DNA of 64,000 bases from Yersinia bercovieri ATCC 43970 (GTDB lineage: Bacteria > Pseudomonadota > Gammaproteobacteria > Enterobacterales > Enterobacteriaceae): assembly GCF_013282745.1 (NCBI RefSeq), contig NZ_CP054044.1, positions 434,001-498,000 of the forward strand. The letters are read 5' to 3'. A model generated the notes under the pieces. That model searched no databases. It was not told the DNA's origin and saw only the letters and a program-made list of their open reading frames with translations. Of this stretch, positions 50,141 to 60,089 are shown one piece after another. Numbering within the stretch: position 1 is the stretch's first letter; each line of letters starts with the position of its first letter. The position numbers and the translations under genes were made by a program.

Positions 50141-51280
50141 ATGTCTGCACAAGACACGATTGTACAAAGCGCGGTTTTACCAAACCCTGCCTCACAAGCA
50201 CTATCCGGTACGCCACAACAGGATGGCTTCTTTATGCCTGCCGAATGGGCGAAGCAAGATGCCGTCTGGATGCTGTGGCCCTATCGCCAGGATAACTGGC
50301 GCGGTAAAGGTATCCCTGCTCAGCAGACATTTGCCAAAGTGGCCGAAGCCATCAGCCGCACTACGCCGGTATTTATGGGCGTACCTGCTGAGTTTATGGC
50401 GCAGGCTAAAGCCACCATGCCAGCCAGTGTCAGCTTGGTAGAAATGGCCAGCGATGATGCCTGGATGCGTGATACCGGCCCGACCATGGTTATCAACGGT
50501 GCTGGTGAACGCCGGGCTGTTGACTGGCAGTTCAACGCTTGGGGCGGCCTTAACGGCGGCTTGTATAGCGACTGGCAGCAAGATGAAAAAGTTGCCACTC
50601 AGGTGAGTGACTTCCTGAAGAATGCTCATTACCGCGCTCCGTTGGTGCTAGAAGGTGGCTCCATTCATACCGATGGCGAAGGTACTTTGCTGACCACTGC
50701 TGAATGCTTGCTAAACCTAAACCGCAATCCACATCTGAATCAGGCGCAGATTGAGCAGTTGTTGCGTGAATATCTTGGCGTCACACATTTCATCTGGTTG
50801 CAGGACGGCGTTTATAACGATGAGACTGATGGTCACATCGACAATATGTGCTGCTTTGTCCGCCCCGGTGAAGTCGCCCTGCATTGGACCGACGATCAAC
50901 AGGATCCGCAGTACGCACGTTCTGTTGCTGCTTTTGATGTGCTATCTAATGCCGTCGATGCCAAAGGTCGTAAGCTGAAAATCTGGAAGTTACCCGCTCC
51001 TGGCCCGCTGTATAACACCGAAGAAGAGACTTTCGATGTGCTGTCCAGCGATGCCGTGCCACGCACCGCTGGCGAGCGACTTGCTGGCTCTTACGTCAAC
51101 TTCCTGATCAGTAACCAGCAGATTATTTATCCTCTGCTAGATAGCCGCACTGACGGGTTGGCACAGGATCTATTGCAGCAGATGTTCCCTGACTACGCGA
51201 TTGTCGGTGTTCCTGCCCGCGAGATCCTGCTAGGGGGGGGCAATATTCACTGTATTACCCAGCAGATCCCCGCAGCCTAG
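50141..51280 (+). CDS. aguA: Agmatine deiminase
   Basis: Converts agmatine to N-carbamoylputrescine and ammonia. It has 379 residues of the porphyromonas-type peptidylarginine deiminase family. Motifs: [60 protein letters not shown] (Asp and His) and the catalytic Cys in [15 protein letters not shown] at the C-terminus. It starts 3 bases after aguB; the two form an operon that links SpeA to putrescine. A run of eight G inside LGGGN is in frame. Confidence 0.96.
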   Translation: MSAQDTIVQSAVLPNPASQALSGTPQQDGFFMPAEWAKQDAVWMLWPYRQDNWRGKGIPAQQTFAKVAEAISRTTPVFMGVPAEFMAQAKATMPASVSLVEMASDDAWMRDTGPTMVINGAGERRAVDWQFNAWGGLNGGLYSDWQQDEKVATQVSDFLKNAHYRAPLVLEGGSIHTDGEGTLLTTAECLLNLNRNPHLNQAQIEQLLREYLGVTHFIWLQDGVYNDETDGHIDNMCCFVRPGEVALHWTDDQQDPQYARSVAAFDVLSNAVDAKGRKLKIWKLPAPGPLYNTEEETFDVLSSDAVPRTAGERLAGSYVNFLISNQQIIYPLLDSRTDGLAQDLLQQMFPDYAIVGVPAREILLGGGNIHCITQQIPAA

Positions 51281-51297
51281 GTTCCCCTTCGTACTCG

Positions 51298-51326
51298 GAG
51301 CCGCTACTGTGTTAGCGGCTCTCTTT
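51298..51326 (+). terminator. aguBA terminator
   Basis: AGCCGCTA, loop CTGTGT, TAGCGGCT followed by CTCTTT, 18 bases after the aguA stop. It faces the convergent end of the pilT-like gene. Confidence 0.75.
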
Positions 51327-51351
51327 ACTCTGCCCATCAGTGGCCAGGTAT

Positions 51352-52476
51352 TCAGTTCTCATTCGCCAAAGTTCCCTCTTGCTGTCGCTGCGCGATACTC
51401 TGCTCAAAGGTCTGCATTCCCCATTGTCCGCCGGACTGTATTACTGTCGGTAGCTGGTAGGTTTTACCTTCGCGTATCAAATGACTGCCAGCGGTGGTCT
51501 GCGTCAGTATTTCAAACACTGCAATACGCCCACCCCCACTCTTTTGACACAGCTTTTGCGCGATAACAGCCCGCAAGCTAGCCGCTAGCTGCGCCTGGAT
51601 AACGGTTTTCTCTGCCGCCGGGAAAACATCCACCAGCCGATCTATTGCCTGAGTGGCGGTGCGGGTATGCAGTGTCGCCAATACCAGATGCCCGGTCTCA
51701 GCGGCCGTCAGCGCTAACCTGATCGTCTCCTGATCCCGTAACTCCCCCAGCAGGATGATATCGGGATCTTGTCGTAGGGCTGCACTCAAGGCGCTGCCAA
51801 AAGAGTGGGTATGACTGCCCAACTCCCGCTGCTGGATCAAACATGATTGGCTGGTATGAATAAACTCGATCGGATCTTCAAGTGTGATGATATGGCGAGC
51901 CTGTTGCTGATTAATGGCACTGATCATTGCACTCAATGTAGTGGATTTACCGCTACCTGTGGCACCAGTCACCAGAATCAATCCATTCTCTTGCTCAATA
52001 AGTTGGCTAATGATGTCTGGGGCGTCTAATTCAGCCAGCGACGGACAGAGCGTAGAGATAATACGAAAAGCAATTGATTGCCCCTGCCGTTGCTGAAAAA
52101 TATTAGCGCGTAACCTTTGGCCCGCCACTGTGGTGTAGGCGCAATCCACCTGCCCTGTGTGTTGCAAGCGCCTTTGCTGCGTCTCACTCAATAAGTGCTG
52201 ACTTAACCCATTGAGCCAACCAGCATTAACTCGTGGCCAGTGAGTAAAGGTTTTCAATTCACCATCAATGCGTAATACCGGGTGATAACCAGTACAAAGG
52301 TGCAGATCTGACGCATTATGATTTACACTAGCCACCACCTTATTAGCGAAATCCTGTTCGTCGAAACCATCATTGGTAGGTTCGGGATTTTCTAAATCAA
52401 TGCATCTGGCGGCTATACCGTTAGATGCCGGGTTATCCGGCTCTGAGTTTTTATCATCCAGACTGGTGAAATCCAT
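51352..52476 (-). CDS. PilT-family ATPase (YggR-like)
   Basis: 374 residues from ATG 52476 (MDFTSLDDKNSEPDNPASNG), which has a CAGGAG ribosome-binding site. The N-terminal ~45 residues are acidic and specific to this protein; the PilT core follows from about 48 (ANKVVASVNHNASDLHLCTG). Walker A is VTGATGSGKSTTLSAMI, the Asp box ITLEDPIEFIH, Walker B LRQDPDIILLGELRDQET and the His box TAAETGHLVLATLHTRTA. PilT retracts type IV pili, but no pilus gene lies here, so its partner is unclear. The start is only 19 bases from the divergent yggS start. Confidence 0.9.
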   Translation of the reverse strand: MDFTSLDDKNSEPDNPASNGIAARCIDLENPEPTNDGFDEQDFANKVVASVNHNASDLHLCTGYHPVLRIDGELKTFTHWPRVNAGWLNGLSQHLLSETQQRRLQHTGQVDCAYTTVAGQRLRANIFQQRQGQSIAFRIISTLCPSLAELDAPDIISQLIEQENGLILVTGATGSGKSTTLSAMISAINQQQARHIITLEDPIEFIHTSQSCLIQQRELGSHTHSFGSALSAALRQDPDIILLGELRDQETIRLALTAAETGHLVLATLHTRTATQAIDRLVDVFPAAEKTVIQAQLAASLRAVIAQKLCQKSGGGRIAVFEILTQTTAGSHLIREGKTYQLPTVIQSGGQWGMQTFEQSIAQRQQEGTLANEN

Positions 52477-52495
52477 ATCAAACTCCTGGGTCCAT

Positions 52496-53191
52496 ATGAG
52501 CACAATTGAGCAGAATCTACAGGATGTCAGAGCGCGGATCGCAACTGTTTCACGTAGTTGCGCACGCTCTCCAGAAGAAGTTACCTTGCTTGCAGTGAGT
52601 AAAACCAAACCTGTGACCGCTATCGAAGAAGCTATTGCCGCTGGGCAATATGCCTTTGGTGAAAACTATGTGCAGGAAGGGGTGGATAAAATCCACTATT
52701 TCGCGAATAAGCCCTATAACCATCCTCTTGAATGGCACTTTATTGGCCCGCTGCAATCCAATAAAAGCCGCTTAGTGGCAGAAAATTTCGCCTGGTGCCA
52801 TACCGTTGATCGGCTAAAAATAGCACAGCGCTTGAGTGCCCAGCGCCCAGCAGAGCTGCCCGCACTAAACGTCCTGATTCAGGTCAATATCAGTGATGAG
52901 CAGAGCAAATCAGGAATTACTTTAGCGGAATTGCCGGCGTTGGCAGCCAATATTAGCGAACTACCTAATTTGCATTTACGCGGGCTGATGGCCATTCCGG
53001 CCCCTGAAGCTGATTATCAGCGACAACTGGCGGTATTTGAGCAAATGAATCAGGCTTTCTTGACTTTAAAAGCCCAGTATCCTCAGATGGATACGCTTTC
53101 TATGGGTATGACAGATGATATGCCCGCAGCTATTGCTGCCGGCAGTACATTAGTGCGTATTGGCACCGCCATTTTTGGTGCCCGCGCGTAA
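52496..53191 (+). CDS. yggS: Pyridoxal phosphate homeostasis protein YggS
   Basis: PLP-binding protein of the COG0325/PLPBP family that keeps vitamin B6 and amino-acid pools balanced. It has 231 residues (E. coli 234) from ATG 52496, MSTIEQNLQDVRARIAT; the upstream reading frame from 52373 lies over the divergent gene. The PLP lysine is in LLAVSKTKPVTAIEEAI. Further motifs are GENYVQEGVDK, WHFIGPLQSNKSR and LSMGMTDDMPAAIAAGST. It is followed by tandem ERIC repeats and proC. Confidence 0.96.
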   Translation: MSTIEQNLQDVRARIATVSRSCARSPEEVTLLAVSKTKPVTAIEEAIAAGQYAFGENYVQEGVDKIHYFANKPYNHPLEWHFIGPLQSNKSRLVAENFAWCHTVDRLKIAQRLSAQRPAELPALNVLIQVNISDEQSKSGITLAELPALAANISELPNLHLRGLMAIPAPEADYQRQLAVFEQMNQAFLTLKAQYPQMDTLSMGMTDDMPAAIAAGSTLVRIGTAIFGARA

Positions 53192-53209
53192 ACACCCAGA
53201 GTACCAGTG

Positions 53210-53488
53210 AGCACAGCTACCGCTGCGGCTCCAAGTACGAAACAGGTTACCCAAAGTTATTGGAGTTGCAGCAAGGCAACAAGCGAATGAGTCCCGATGA
53301 GCTTACATCAGTAAGTGATTCGGGTGAGTGAGCGCAGTTAACACCGCTGCGGCTCCAAGTACGAAACAGGTTACCCAAAGTTATTGGCGTTGCAGCAAGG
53401 CAACAAGCGAATGAGTCCCGATGAGCTTACATCAGTAAGTGATTCGGGTGAGTGAGCGCAGTTAACACCGCTGCGGCTCCAAGTACGA
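53210..53488. repeat. Tandem ERIC repeats between yggS and proC
   Basis: Two full 124-bp units (53241-53364 and 53365-53488) differing at about one base (GGAGTT or GGCGTT), preceded by the end of a third unit (53210-53240). They carry the ERIC core (ATGAGCTTACATCAGTAAGT, then GATTCGGGTGAGTGAGCGCA). They are closer to each other than to the gshB-yqgE units. The array fills most of the 315-base gap and ends 18 bases before the proC start, so the proC ribosome-binding site (TAGGAG) is just beyond it. Confidence 0.93.
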
Positions 53489-53506
53489 AGGGTATAGGAG
53501 AATTCA

Positions 53507-54328
53507 ATGCAACATCGCCACATTACATTCATTGGCGCGGGCAATATGGCTCGCGCGATTATCGCAGGTTTGGTTGCCGGTGGTTATCCCGCAAAAAAAA
53601 TCAGCGTCTGTGCGCCTTCAGGTAAGAATCGTGACGCTCTGGCCGCTGAGTTTGGTGTTATCAGTAGCGATGATAATATCGCCGAGGCACAGAGGGCCGA
53701 CGTGGTTATCCTGGCGGTTAAGCCGCAGTTAATGGCCGATGTATGTCAGCCGTTGCAGGAAAATGTCGACTTCACCGATAAACTGGTACTTTCCATTGCT
53801 GCTGGTGTTCTGGTTTCGCGCTTTTATGCATTATTGGGCGATAGACTCAATCTGGTGCGTATTATGCCCAATACCCCATCACTGATTGGGAAAGGGATGA
53901 GCGGCTTATATGCTCCAGAACAGGTTTCGCAGGGTGATCGAGATTTCACTACCGCACTGATGAGTTCAGTGGGTAGAGTTTGTTGGGTAGATGATGAAAA
54001 TGGCATCAATAGCGTGATTGCCGCTGCGGGTAGTGCACCCGCCTATTTTTTCCTATTTATGGAAGCGATGCAGCAAGAAGCTGAGCGGTTAGGTTTTGAC
54101 AGTGAAACCGCCCGTCTGCTGGTACAACAAGCCGCTTCTGGCGCCACTGCGCTGGTGGAAGCCAACCCGCAACTACCTATCTCAACACTGCGTCAGCAAG
54201 TGACGTCTAAAGGTGGGACCACAGCAGAAGCCATTCGGGTATTTAGTGAGCAACACTTGGCTGAAACCGTCGCCGCTGCTATGCAAGCAGCTATTTCGCG
54301 AGCGAAAGAGATGGAAAAGCTGTTCTAA
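53507..54328 (+). CDS. proC: Pyrroline-5-carboxylate reductase
   Basis: Last step of proline biosynthesis. It has 273 residues (E. coli 269). The NADPH motif is ITFIGAGNMARAIIAGLVAGGY. Further motifs are VVILAVKPQLMADV, RIMPNTPSLIGKGMSGLY and the C-terminal VTSKGGTTAEAIRVF. A TAGGAG ribosome-binding site lies 8 bases before the ATG. The order yggS-proC-yggT differs from E. coli, where proC is elsewhere. Confidence 0.97.
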   Translation: MQHRHITFIGAGNMARAIIAGLVAGGYPAKKISVCAPSGKNRDALAAEFGVISSDDNIAEAQRADVVILAVKPQLMADVCQPLQENVDFTDKLVLSIAAGVLVSRFYALLGDRLNLVRIMPNTPSLIGKGMSGLYAPEQVSQGDRDFTTALMSSVGRVCWVDDENGINSVIAAAGSAPAYFFLFMEAMQQEAERLGFDSETARLLVQQAASGATALVEANPQLPISTLRQQVTSKGGTTAEAIRVFSEQHLAETVAAAMQAAISRAKEMEKLF

Positions 54329-54432
54329 CAACGACAATATTTACAAAAACCGACACTGGCTCTGACACTTTCTCGTTAAGATAGGGGCCGGTAATGTACG
54401 CGAATATCTAATATTAAGGACGAAAGCAACTC

Positions 54433-54987
54433 ATGCTAACGCTGACTTTTCTGGCCAAAACGGTCATTGACCTGTATGTGATGGTACTGCTGTTGCGCAT
54501 CTGGATGCAGTGGGTTCACAGCGATTTCTACAATCCGTTTTCACAATTTGTGGTGAAAATAACCCAGCCAATAGTGGGGCCGCTGCGCCGGATTATCCCG
54601 TCGCTAGGGCCAATCGACAGCGCGTCATTGCTGTTAGCGTACTTGTTGATGACCATTAAGTTCCCACTGCTATTGCTGATTGGCAGCGGCTCGATATCCC
54701 TCAGCCCTTATAATTTACTGTTTGGGGTTATTGCCCTGTTTAAAGCCGCAGGTTATCTGATTTTCTGGATCATGATTATTCGCGCGCTAATGAGCTGGGT
54801 CAGTCAGGGCCGCAGCCCGATGGATTATCTGCTTTATCAGCTAACAGAGCCTTTAATGGCACCAATTCGTCGCATCTTACCCGCCATGGGCGGTATCGAT
54901 TTCTCAGCGATGGTAGTTATCCTTATTCTGTATCTGATCAATTTCTTAGGTATGGATATGTTGGGCGAGCTTTGGGTTATGCTGTGA
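54433..54987 (+). CDS. yggT: YggT family membrane protein
   Basis: 184 residues (E. coli YggT 188) with two copies of the YGGT membrane repeat. Each copy has a hydrophobic helix, a loop with P-hydrophobic-xP-LRR/IRRIxP ([16 protein letters not shown] and [16 protein letters not shown]) and a second helix. It may function in osmotic shock or potassium balance; the role is not established. A GAAAGCAA leader precedes the ATG. Its TGA overlaps the yggU GTG by 4 bases. Confidence 0.93.
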   Translation: MLTLTFLAKTVIDLYVMVLLLRIWMQWVHSDFYNPFSQFVVKITQPIVGPLRRIIPSLGPIDSASLLLAYLLMTIKFPLLLLIGSGSISLSPYNLLFGVIALFKAAGYLIFWIMIIRALMSWVSQGRSPMDYLLYQLTEPLMAPIRRILPAMGGIDFSAMVVILILYLINFLGMDMLGELWVML

Positions 54988-55274
54988 GTGCAGCAACATC
55001 CTTGCTGGACGGGCTGGTGCTCAGGCTATATATTCAGCCGAAAGCCAGCCGTGATCAGATAGTCGGTTTACATGGCGATGAATTGAAAGTCGCCATTACT
55101 GCCCCGCCCGTTGATGGGCAAGCCAATGCCCACTTAATCAAATTTATCGCTAAACAGTTCCGGGTAGCGAAAAGTCAGGTGATTATCGAAAAGGGCGAGT
55201 TGGGGCGACATAAGCAGATTAAAATCGTCAATCCGCAACAGATACCGCCAGAAGTTGCGGTACTGCTTGAGTGA
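54984..55274 (+). CDS. yggU: DUF167 family protein YggU
   Basis: 96 residues (E. coli 96) read from GTG 54984, overlapping the yggT TGA as GTGA. A TTG four codons earlier (54972) is possible but less like the family. The DUF167 core is [20 protein letters not shown] and [20 protein letters not shown], then [15 protein letters not shown]. Function is unknown. It is part of yggT-yggU-rdgB-hemW. Confidence 0.92.
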   Translation: MSAATSLLDGLVLRLYIQPKASRDQIVGLHGDELKVAITAPPVDGQANAHLIKFIAKQFRVAKSQVIIEKGELGRHKQIKIVNPQQIPPEVAVLLE

Positions 55275-55338
55275 TACTTCCCCGTCAGGCCATTAAGTCT
55301 CAGCCAAGTAGTATCAGCTAAAAATTCAGGATTCATTC

Positions 55339-55932
55339 ATGCAAAAAATAGTATTAGCTACCGGCAACCCCGGAAAAGTGCGTGAGCTGGCAAGTCTGCT
55401 CGCTGATTTCGGCTTAGATGTCGTCGCACAAACCGATCTGGGCGTTGAGTCTGTCGAAGAAACTGGCTTAACTTTTATTGAAAATGCCATATTAAAAGCG
55501 CGCCATGCCGCACAGACAACCGGTTTGCCAGCCATCGCCGATGACTCAGGTTTAGCTGTTGATGCTTTGGGTGGTGCGCCGGGAATTTACTCCGCACGTT
55601 TTGCGGGGGCTGATGCCAGTGATCAACAGAACCTCGATAAGCTGCTGGTAACACTGAAAAATATTCCCGACGAACAGCGCAGTGCTCAATTCCATTGCGT
55701 ACTGGTTTATATGCGCCATGGTGATGATCCAACGCCGCTGGTGTTTCACGGTCAATGGCCTGGCGTGATTGCCCGTCAGCCTGCGGGTAGTGCCGGATTT
55801 GGCTATGACCCTATTTTCTATCTCCCTGAGCTGGGCAAAACCGCAGCAGAATTGACCCGCGAAGAGAAACATGCGGTATCTCATCGTGGTCAAGCCCTGA
55901 AAATGATGTTGGATGCACTGCGCAATGCTTAA
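55339..55932 (+). CDS. rdgB: dITP/XTP pyrophosphatase
   Basis: Ham1-type enzyme that removes deaminated purine nucleotides (dITP, XTP) from the pool. It has 197 residues (E. coli 197). Motifs: [16 protein letters not shown] (substrate loop), [30 protein letters not shown] (catalytic Asp), [12 protein letters not shown] and SHRGQAL. The next gene, hemW, starts inside its last codons (8-base overlap). Confidence 0.97.
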   Translation: MQKIVLATGNPGKVRELASLLADFGLDVVAQTDLGVESVEETGLTFIENAILKARHAAQTTGLPAIADDSGLAVDALGGAPGIYSARFAGADASDQQNLDKLLVTLKNIPDEQRSAQFHCVLVYMRHGDDPTPLVFHGQWPGVIARQPAGSAGFGYDPIFYLPELGKTAAELTREEKHAVSHRGQALKMMLDALRNA

Positions 55933-57055
55933 ATTACCTCCGCTCAGCCTCTACATTCATATTCCCTGGTGTGTACAGAAGTGTCCTTACTGCGACTTTA
56001 ACTCCCATGCGCTGAAAGGCGATGTACCCCATCAGGAGTATGTAGAGCACTTATTGGCGGACCTTGATATAGACGCGCCGCTGGTCAGTGGGCGTGAAAT
56101 CAGCACTATCTTTATTGGCGGTGGCACCCCAAGTTTGCTCAGTGCCGAGGCAATGCAACAGTTGCTCGATGGTGTCCGCGCCAGATTGCCCGTAGCATTT
56201 GATGCTGAAATTACCATGGAAGCTAACCCCGGAGCAGTCGAAGCTGATCGCTTCAGCGGTTATCAACGCGCCGGTATCAATCGCATCTCTATTGGGGTGC
56301 AAAGTTTTAGCGCAGAGAAGTTGACGCGCCTTGGGCGAATCCATGGGCCAGAGGAGGCTAAACGTGCCGCAGAGCTGGCAACCTCATTGGAGTTGCGCAG
56401 CTTTAATCTGGATTTGATGCATGGCCTACCCGACCAGACATTAGAGCAGGCGCTGAGCGACTTACGTCAGGCGATTGCACTGAATCCGCCTCACCTCTCT
56501 TGGTATCAACTGACTATCGAGCCGAATACCGGTTTCAGTTCACGCCCACCAATTCTGCCAGACGATGATGCACTGTGGGATATTTTCCAACAAGGCCATC
56601 AGCTGCTCAGTGCTGCTGGGTATCAGCAGTACGAAACCTCGGCCTATGCCAAACCGGGCTATCAATGCCAACACAACCTTAACTACTGGCGCTTTGGCGA
56701 TTATTTGGGCATTGGTTGTGGTGCGCACGGTAAAATAACCTTCAGCGATGGGCGAATTTTACGCACGATAAAGACCAAGCATCCCCGTGGTTTTATGCAG
56801 GGTAAATACCTGGATAAGAGATATGAAGTGGAAACCGCCGATCGGCCTTTTGAGTTCTTTATGAACCGGTTCCGCCTGCTAGAAGCTGCGCCACGCGCGG
56901 ATTTCTACCACTTTACTGGTTTGGCTGAAAGCACCATCCGCCCGCAATTGGATGAGGCATTAGCAAAAGAGTATTTAATTGAAACCGAGGAGTACTGGCA
57001 GATAACCGAGAAAGGAAAACTATTCCTTAACTCACTGTTAGAGCTATTTTTATAA
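55925..57055 (+). CDS. hemW: Heme chaperone HemW (radical SAM)
   Basis: Coproporphyrinogen-oxidase-like radical SAM protein, now regarded as a heme-insertion chaperone rather than HemN. It has 376 residues from ATG 55925 ([20 protein letters not shown]), 8 bases inside rdgB. The 4Fe-4S motif is CVQKCPYC, with the CX3CX2C spacing. The HemW C-terminal HemN_C domain follows. The glycine-rich loop [11 protein letters not shown] and the SAM region [18 protein letters not shown] are present. E. coli HemW is 378 residues. Confidence 0.96.
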   Translation: MLKLPPLSLYIHIPWCVQKCPYCDFNSHALKGDVPHQEYVEHLLADLDIDAPLVSGREISTIFIGGGTPSLLSAEAMQQLLDGVRARLPVAFDAEITMEANPGAVEADRFSGYQRAGINRISIGVQSFSAEKLTRLGRIHGPEEAKRAAELATSLELRSFNLDLMHGLPDQTLEQALSDLRQAIALNPPHLSWYQLTIEPNTGFSSRPPILPDDDALWDIFQQGHQLLSAAGYQQYETSAYAKPGYQCQHNLNYWRFGDYLGIGCGAHGKITFSDGRILRTIKTKHPRGFMQGKYLDKRYEVETADRPFEFFMNRFRLLEAAPRADFYHFTGLAESTIRPQLDEALAKEYLIETEEYWQITEKGKLFLNSLLELFL

Positions 57056-57068
57056 CGCTAATGGATAG

Positions 57069-57104
57069 AAAACAGGTTCAGATGGCATCCCCAGTCTGAA
57101 CCTG
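57069..57104 (-). terminator. yggN terminator
   Basis: CAGGTTCAGA and TCTGAACCTG make a perfect 10-bp stem with a 12-base loop. On the minus strand it is followed by TTTT, 19 bases after the yggN stop; it also stands after hemW on the plus strand, without a T-run. Confidence 0.75.
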
Positions 57105-57123
57105 CAAAATCTGAAGCAAGATA

Positions 57124-57861
57124 TTAATTCAAAGCGTTGAGTAGATCTTTACGCTGCTGCTCCAATGCCGTCACCCGCCCACAGACTTCATGGCCAAATT
57201 GCTGGAAATCCTGCTCCTGGCTGTTCCACTCATTCTGAATGGCCTGCTGTAGCCCGCCCAAATTGCCCATAATGGCCTGCAACGGATTATTACCCGCGCC
57301 GCTGGTCGCTTGCTTGACCCCCATCTCGTTCAGGCTATCTTGCAATACGCCGCCCATACTTTGTTGCACCAGTTGCCGGCCATCTTTCTCAACTTGATCA
57401 ATAGCCTGGTGATGGAAGGTTAAACCATCACTGCGCTTTTCAATGATACGGCTCATCTGCTGCTTTAGTTGATCATTAAGCGTGGTCAGGCGGTTACGCA
57501 CATTGCTATTGCTGCCCAGCTCTTTAACAATCACTTTATCTAACGAGACTCGTGCTTTCTCCAGACGTTGTTGCGCCCCCTGATCTATCCAAGGCAAATC
57601 TTTACGCAATGCAGTCTGATAGCGAAATGCCTGTTGGCGCTGTGCATCTGTTAGCGTCAATGTTTTGCCATTACGAATAACATCACCGTCGGGTGAAATC
57701 TGCAAATTGCCGCTAGCCCCCACTATCTGGACAGATTGCGGGCTGATAATTACATCATCCTGTGGCTTTACGCTGCACTGGTATTCAGCCTGCGCCTGCC
57801 AGGTGGTCAGCATTAATAGTGCCAAACCTGCGGTTCGTAATGCTTTCATTTTATGTAACAT
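57124..57861 (-). CDS. yggN: DUF2884 family protein YggN
   Basis: 245 residues from ATG 57861 (MLHKMKALRTAGLALLML), which has CAGGAG 4 bases upstream; the ATG four codons later is also possible. A signal peptide probably ends at WQAQA, before EYQCSVKPQDDVIISPQSV. The rest is helical and glutamine-rich (RQQAFRYQTALRKDLPWIDQ, LQQAIQNEWNSQEQDFQQFG), ending with a cysteine (HEVCGRVTALEQQRKDLL). It should be periplasmic; function is unknown. It follows glsA by 20 bases. Confidence 0.9.
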   Translation of the reverse strand: MLHKMKALRTAGLALLMLTTWQAQAEYQCSVKPQDDVIISPQSVQIVGASGNLQISPDGDVIRNGKTLTLTDAQRQQAFRYQTALRKDLPWIDQGAQQRLEKARVSLDKVIVKELGSNSNVRNRLTTLNDQLKQQMSRIIEKRSDGLTFHHQAIDQVEKDGRQLVQQSMGGVLQDSLNEMGVKQATSGAGNNPLQAIMGNLGGLQQAIQNEWNSQEQDFQQFGHEVCGRVTALEQQRKDLLNALN

Positions 57862-57880
57862 AAGACTCCTGAAAAACGGT

Positions 57881-58828
57881 TTAAAAAATGGAGCGACCAA
57901 TCCGCTGTGCCAGTAGCTCTAAGGCAGCGGTTCCGGCGAGAGAGTTCCCTGCGCTATCTAATTCAGGTGACCAAACAGCAATACAGAGTTCATCTGGCAC
58001 AATGGCGATGATGCCACCACCCACCCCAGATTTTCCTGGCATACCCACGCGAAAGGCAAATTCACCTGCTCCATCATACATGCCACTAGTAATCATCAGG
58101 GCGTTGATTTGCCGCGCCTGCATCGGCGTAATCAATGGATCATGTCCACCTATGCTGCGCCCCTGATTCGCCAGATAGACAAAGCAGCGGGCCAGCTCGG
58201 TACAACTCAAGCGCATGGCGCAGTAGTGAAAATAGGTCTGAAGTACCGTCAGCACATCATTTTCGAAATTGCCGAAAGATTTCATCAAATAGGCGATGGC
58301 GGCATTACGATCTGAATGCTCAAACTCCGAGCGAGCGACTCGAGAATCATAGCTGATGCTATCATCACTCACCAGTTGACGTACCACCTCCAACATCCGC
58401 TGTTTCGGTGCACTCAGGCGGCTTTGCAGCATATCGCACACCACCAGCGCCCCCGGATTAATAAAAGGATTGCGCGGTTTACCCTTTTCTAACTCTAGCT
58501 GAACCAGTGAGTTGAATGGCTGACCGGATGGCTCTTTGCCAACTCGCTGCCATACCTCCTGCTCACCATAACGGGATAATGCCAGCGTCAAGCTTAATAC
58601 TTTCGAAATCGATTGAATTGAGAATCGCTCATTGGCATCTCCGGCCTGAAATATCTTGCCATCAACGGTACAGACGGCAATACCGAGTTTGTCAGCTGAG
58701 ACTTCAGCCAACGCGGGAATATAGTCAGCAACTTTTCCCTGACCAATCAGCGGGTGAACTTGCTGCAATATATCCGCTAGTAGAGCATTATCTAAAACTG
58801 TCGCTTTCTCAAAAACCTTTGCCAACAC
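57881..58828 (-). CDS. glsA: Glutaminase
   Basis: Hydrolyses glutamine to glutamate and ammonia. It is a serine-dependent, beta-lactamase-like fold of 315 residues from GTG 58828. GGGAG lies 4 bases upstream. The next codon, TTG, is 7 bases from the same site and is an equal candidate. The Ser-X-X-Lys motif is [13 protein letters not shown], with [35 protein letters not shown] and [17 protein letters not shown]. The ATG at 58885 would add a hydrophobic leader not expected in the family. Confidence 0.94.
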   Translation of the reverse strand: MLAKVFEKATVLDNALLADILQQVHPLIGQGKVADYIPALAEVSADKLGIAVCTVDGKIFQAGDANERFSIQSISKVLSLTLALSRYGEQEVWQRVGKEPSGQPFNSLVQLELEKGKPRNPFINPGALVVCDMLQSRLSAPKQRMLEVVRQLVSDDSISYDSRVARSEFEHSDRNAAIAYLMKSFGNFENDVLTVLQTYFHYCAMRLSCTELARCFVYLANQGRSIGGHDPLITPMQARQINALMITSGMYDGAGEFAFRVGMPGKSGVGGGIIAIVPDELCIAVWSPELDSAGNSLAGTAALELLAQRIGRSIF

Positions 58829-58877
58829 GATGCTCCCAATAAAACCCCGATAATAGCTTCTGCTAATCGCAACTGAT

Positions 58878-58904
58878 AAAAACAAAGGCGCCTGCTTAGG
58901 CGCC
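58878..58904 (-). terminator. trmB-yggL terminator
   Basis: On the minus strand GGCGCCT, loop AAGC, AGGCGCC is followed by TTTGTTTTT, about 30 bases after the yggL stop and upstream of glsA. Confidence 0.8.
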
Positions 58905-58935
58905 CTTATTCATTATCTGCCGTTAAAACGGAAGA

Positions 58936-59262
58936 TTAATCCCACCAGATGTCAAACAGCTCACTGGTTTCTACATTTTTCAGCTTGCGAGCTTCCAGCC
59001 ATTTAGTAACCAATGCACGATGCTCATCAGTGCAGTGACCGATCTCTTGCAAGCAAATCAGACCTTCCCACTGTAAATAGCCACTGCCATCAAATGCCAG
59101 GCCGTTTGCTTCAATGACTTCATCGATAAAAGCATCGACAGTTTCATCAATGACATCAACACCTGTACCTTCAGGGAAGGTCCACTTTACCGAGAAACCT
59201 AATTCCTGAAACTCAGCGATATGCATTTTCTTACGTAAGCGACGACTACGATTATTAGCCAT
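58936..59262 (-). CDS. yggL: YggL/DUF469 family protein
   Basis: 108 residues (E. coli YggL 108). The family start [20 protein letters not shown] is basic and the rest acidic (EEVIEANGLAF-like VIEANGLAFDGSGYLQWEG). E. coli YggL associates with the 50S ribosomal subunit; its exact role is unsettled. The ATG overlaps the trmB stop by one base (TAATG), so the two are co-translated. Confidence 0.93.
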   Translation of the reverse strand: MANNRSRRLRKKMHIAEFQELGFSVKWTFPEGTGVDVIDETVDAFIDEVIEANGLAFDGSGYLQWEGLICLQEIGHCTDEHRALVTKWLEARKLKNVETSELFDIWWD

Positions 59263-59981
59263 TATTCTTTCCTCTCAAACATCAGATCCCAAACGCCATG
59301 TCCCAGACGCTGGCCACGTAATTCAAATTTTGTCAGCGGACGTGAGTCCGGACGAGGTACATAATCATTTTGTTCTGAAAGGTTGTGGAATTCGTTCACA
59401 CCTGACATCACTTCCAGCATATGTTCCGCATAATGTTGCCAGTCGGTGGCCATATGGAACACGCCACCCACTTTTAATTTACTTCTCACCAGTTCAACAA
59501 AAGGTGTCTGGACGATGCGGCGCTTATTATGGCGCGCTTTGTGCCATGGGTCGGGGAAAAACAGCTGAACCATATCCAATGAAGCATCCGGAATCATGTT
59601 TTCCAGCACTTCAACGGCGTCATGACACATGATCCGCAGGTTACTCAGGCCAGCTTCGTGCGCTGAGCCAAGACATGCACCAACCCCCGGAGAGTGAACT
59701 TCTATTCCCAGAAAGTTCTGCTGTGGATTACTGGCCGCCATGGTCACCAGAGAAGTGCCCATACCGAAACCGATCTCCAAGACCACTGGCGCTTCGCGGC
59801 CAAATAGTGCGCTTAAATCAACCGGCGTTGCCTGATATTCCACGCCCATCACCGGCCAGTAGCTATCCAGCGCCAGTTGTTGACCCTTGGTCAGGCGGCC
59901 CTGACGGCGGACAAAACTACGAATACGGCGCATAGCGCGGCCGTTTTCATCAAATTCCGGGGATATGACGTCATTTATCAT
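59262..59981 (-). CDS. trmB: tRNA (guanine-N7)-methyltransferase
   Basis: Methylates G46 of tRNA. It has 239 residues, as in E. coli. The SAM motif is [21 protein letters not shown], followed by [13 protein letters not shown], the family [16 protein letters not shown] and [14 protein letters not shown] pyrimidine-rich leader with AAAGCACC precedes the ATG. It is followed by yggL. mutY lies divergent with 378 bases between starts. Confidence 0.96.
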   Translation of the reverse strand: MINDVISPEFDENGRAMRRIRSFVRRQGRLTKGQQLALDSYWPVMGVEYQATPVDLSALFGREAPVVLEIGFGMGTSLVTMAASNPQQNFLGIEVHSPGVGACLGSAHEAGLSNLRIMCHDAVEVLENMIPDASLDMVQLFFPDPWHKARHNKRRIVQTPFVELVRSKLKVGGVFHMATDWQHYAEHMLEVMSGVNEFHNLSEQNDYVPRPDSRPLTKFELRGQRLGHGVWDLMFERKE

Positions 59982-60089
59982 GGTGCTTTCTGTCTGTTAA
60001 TTGCGTATATGAATGCGCATTATGCAAAGATACGCCAGTTTATCAACTATGGACGTCATAAGTACAAAATTAAGCAGTAAATAACGTAT

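Noticed and set aside
57056..57123. Small RNA between hemW and yggN
   Set aside because: The only structure is a 10-bp stem with a T-run on the minus strand, which is explained as the yggN terminator.
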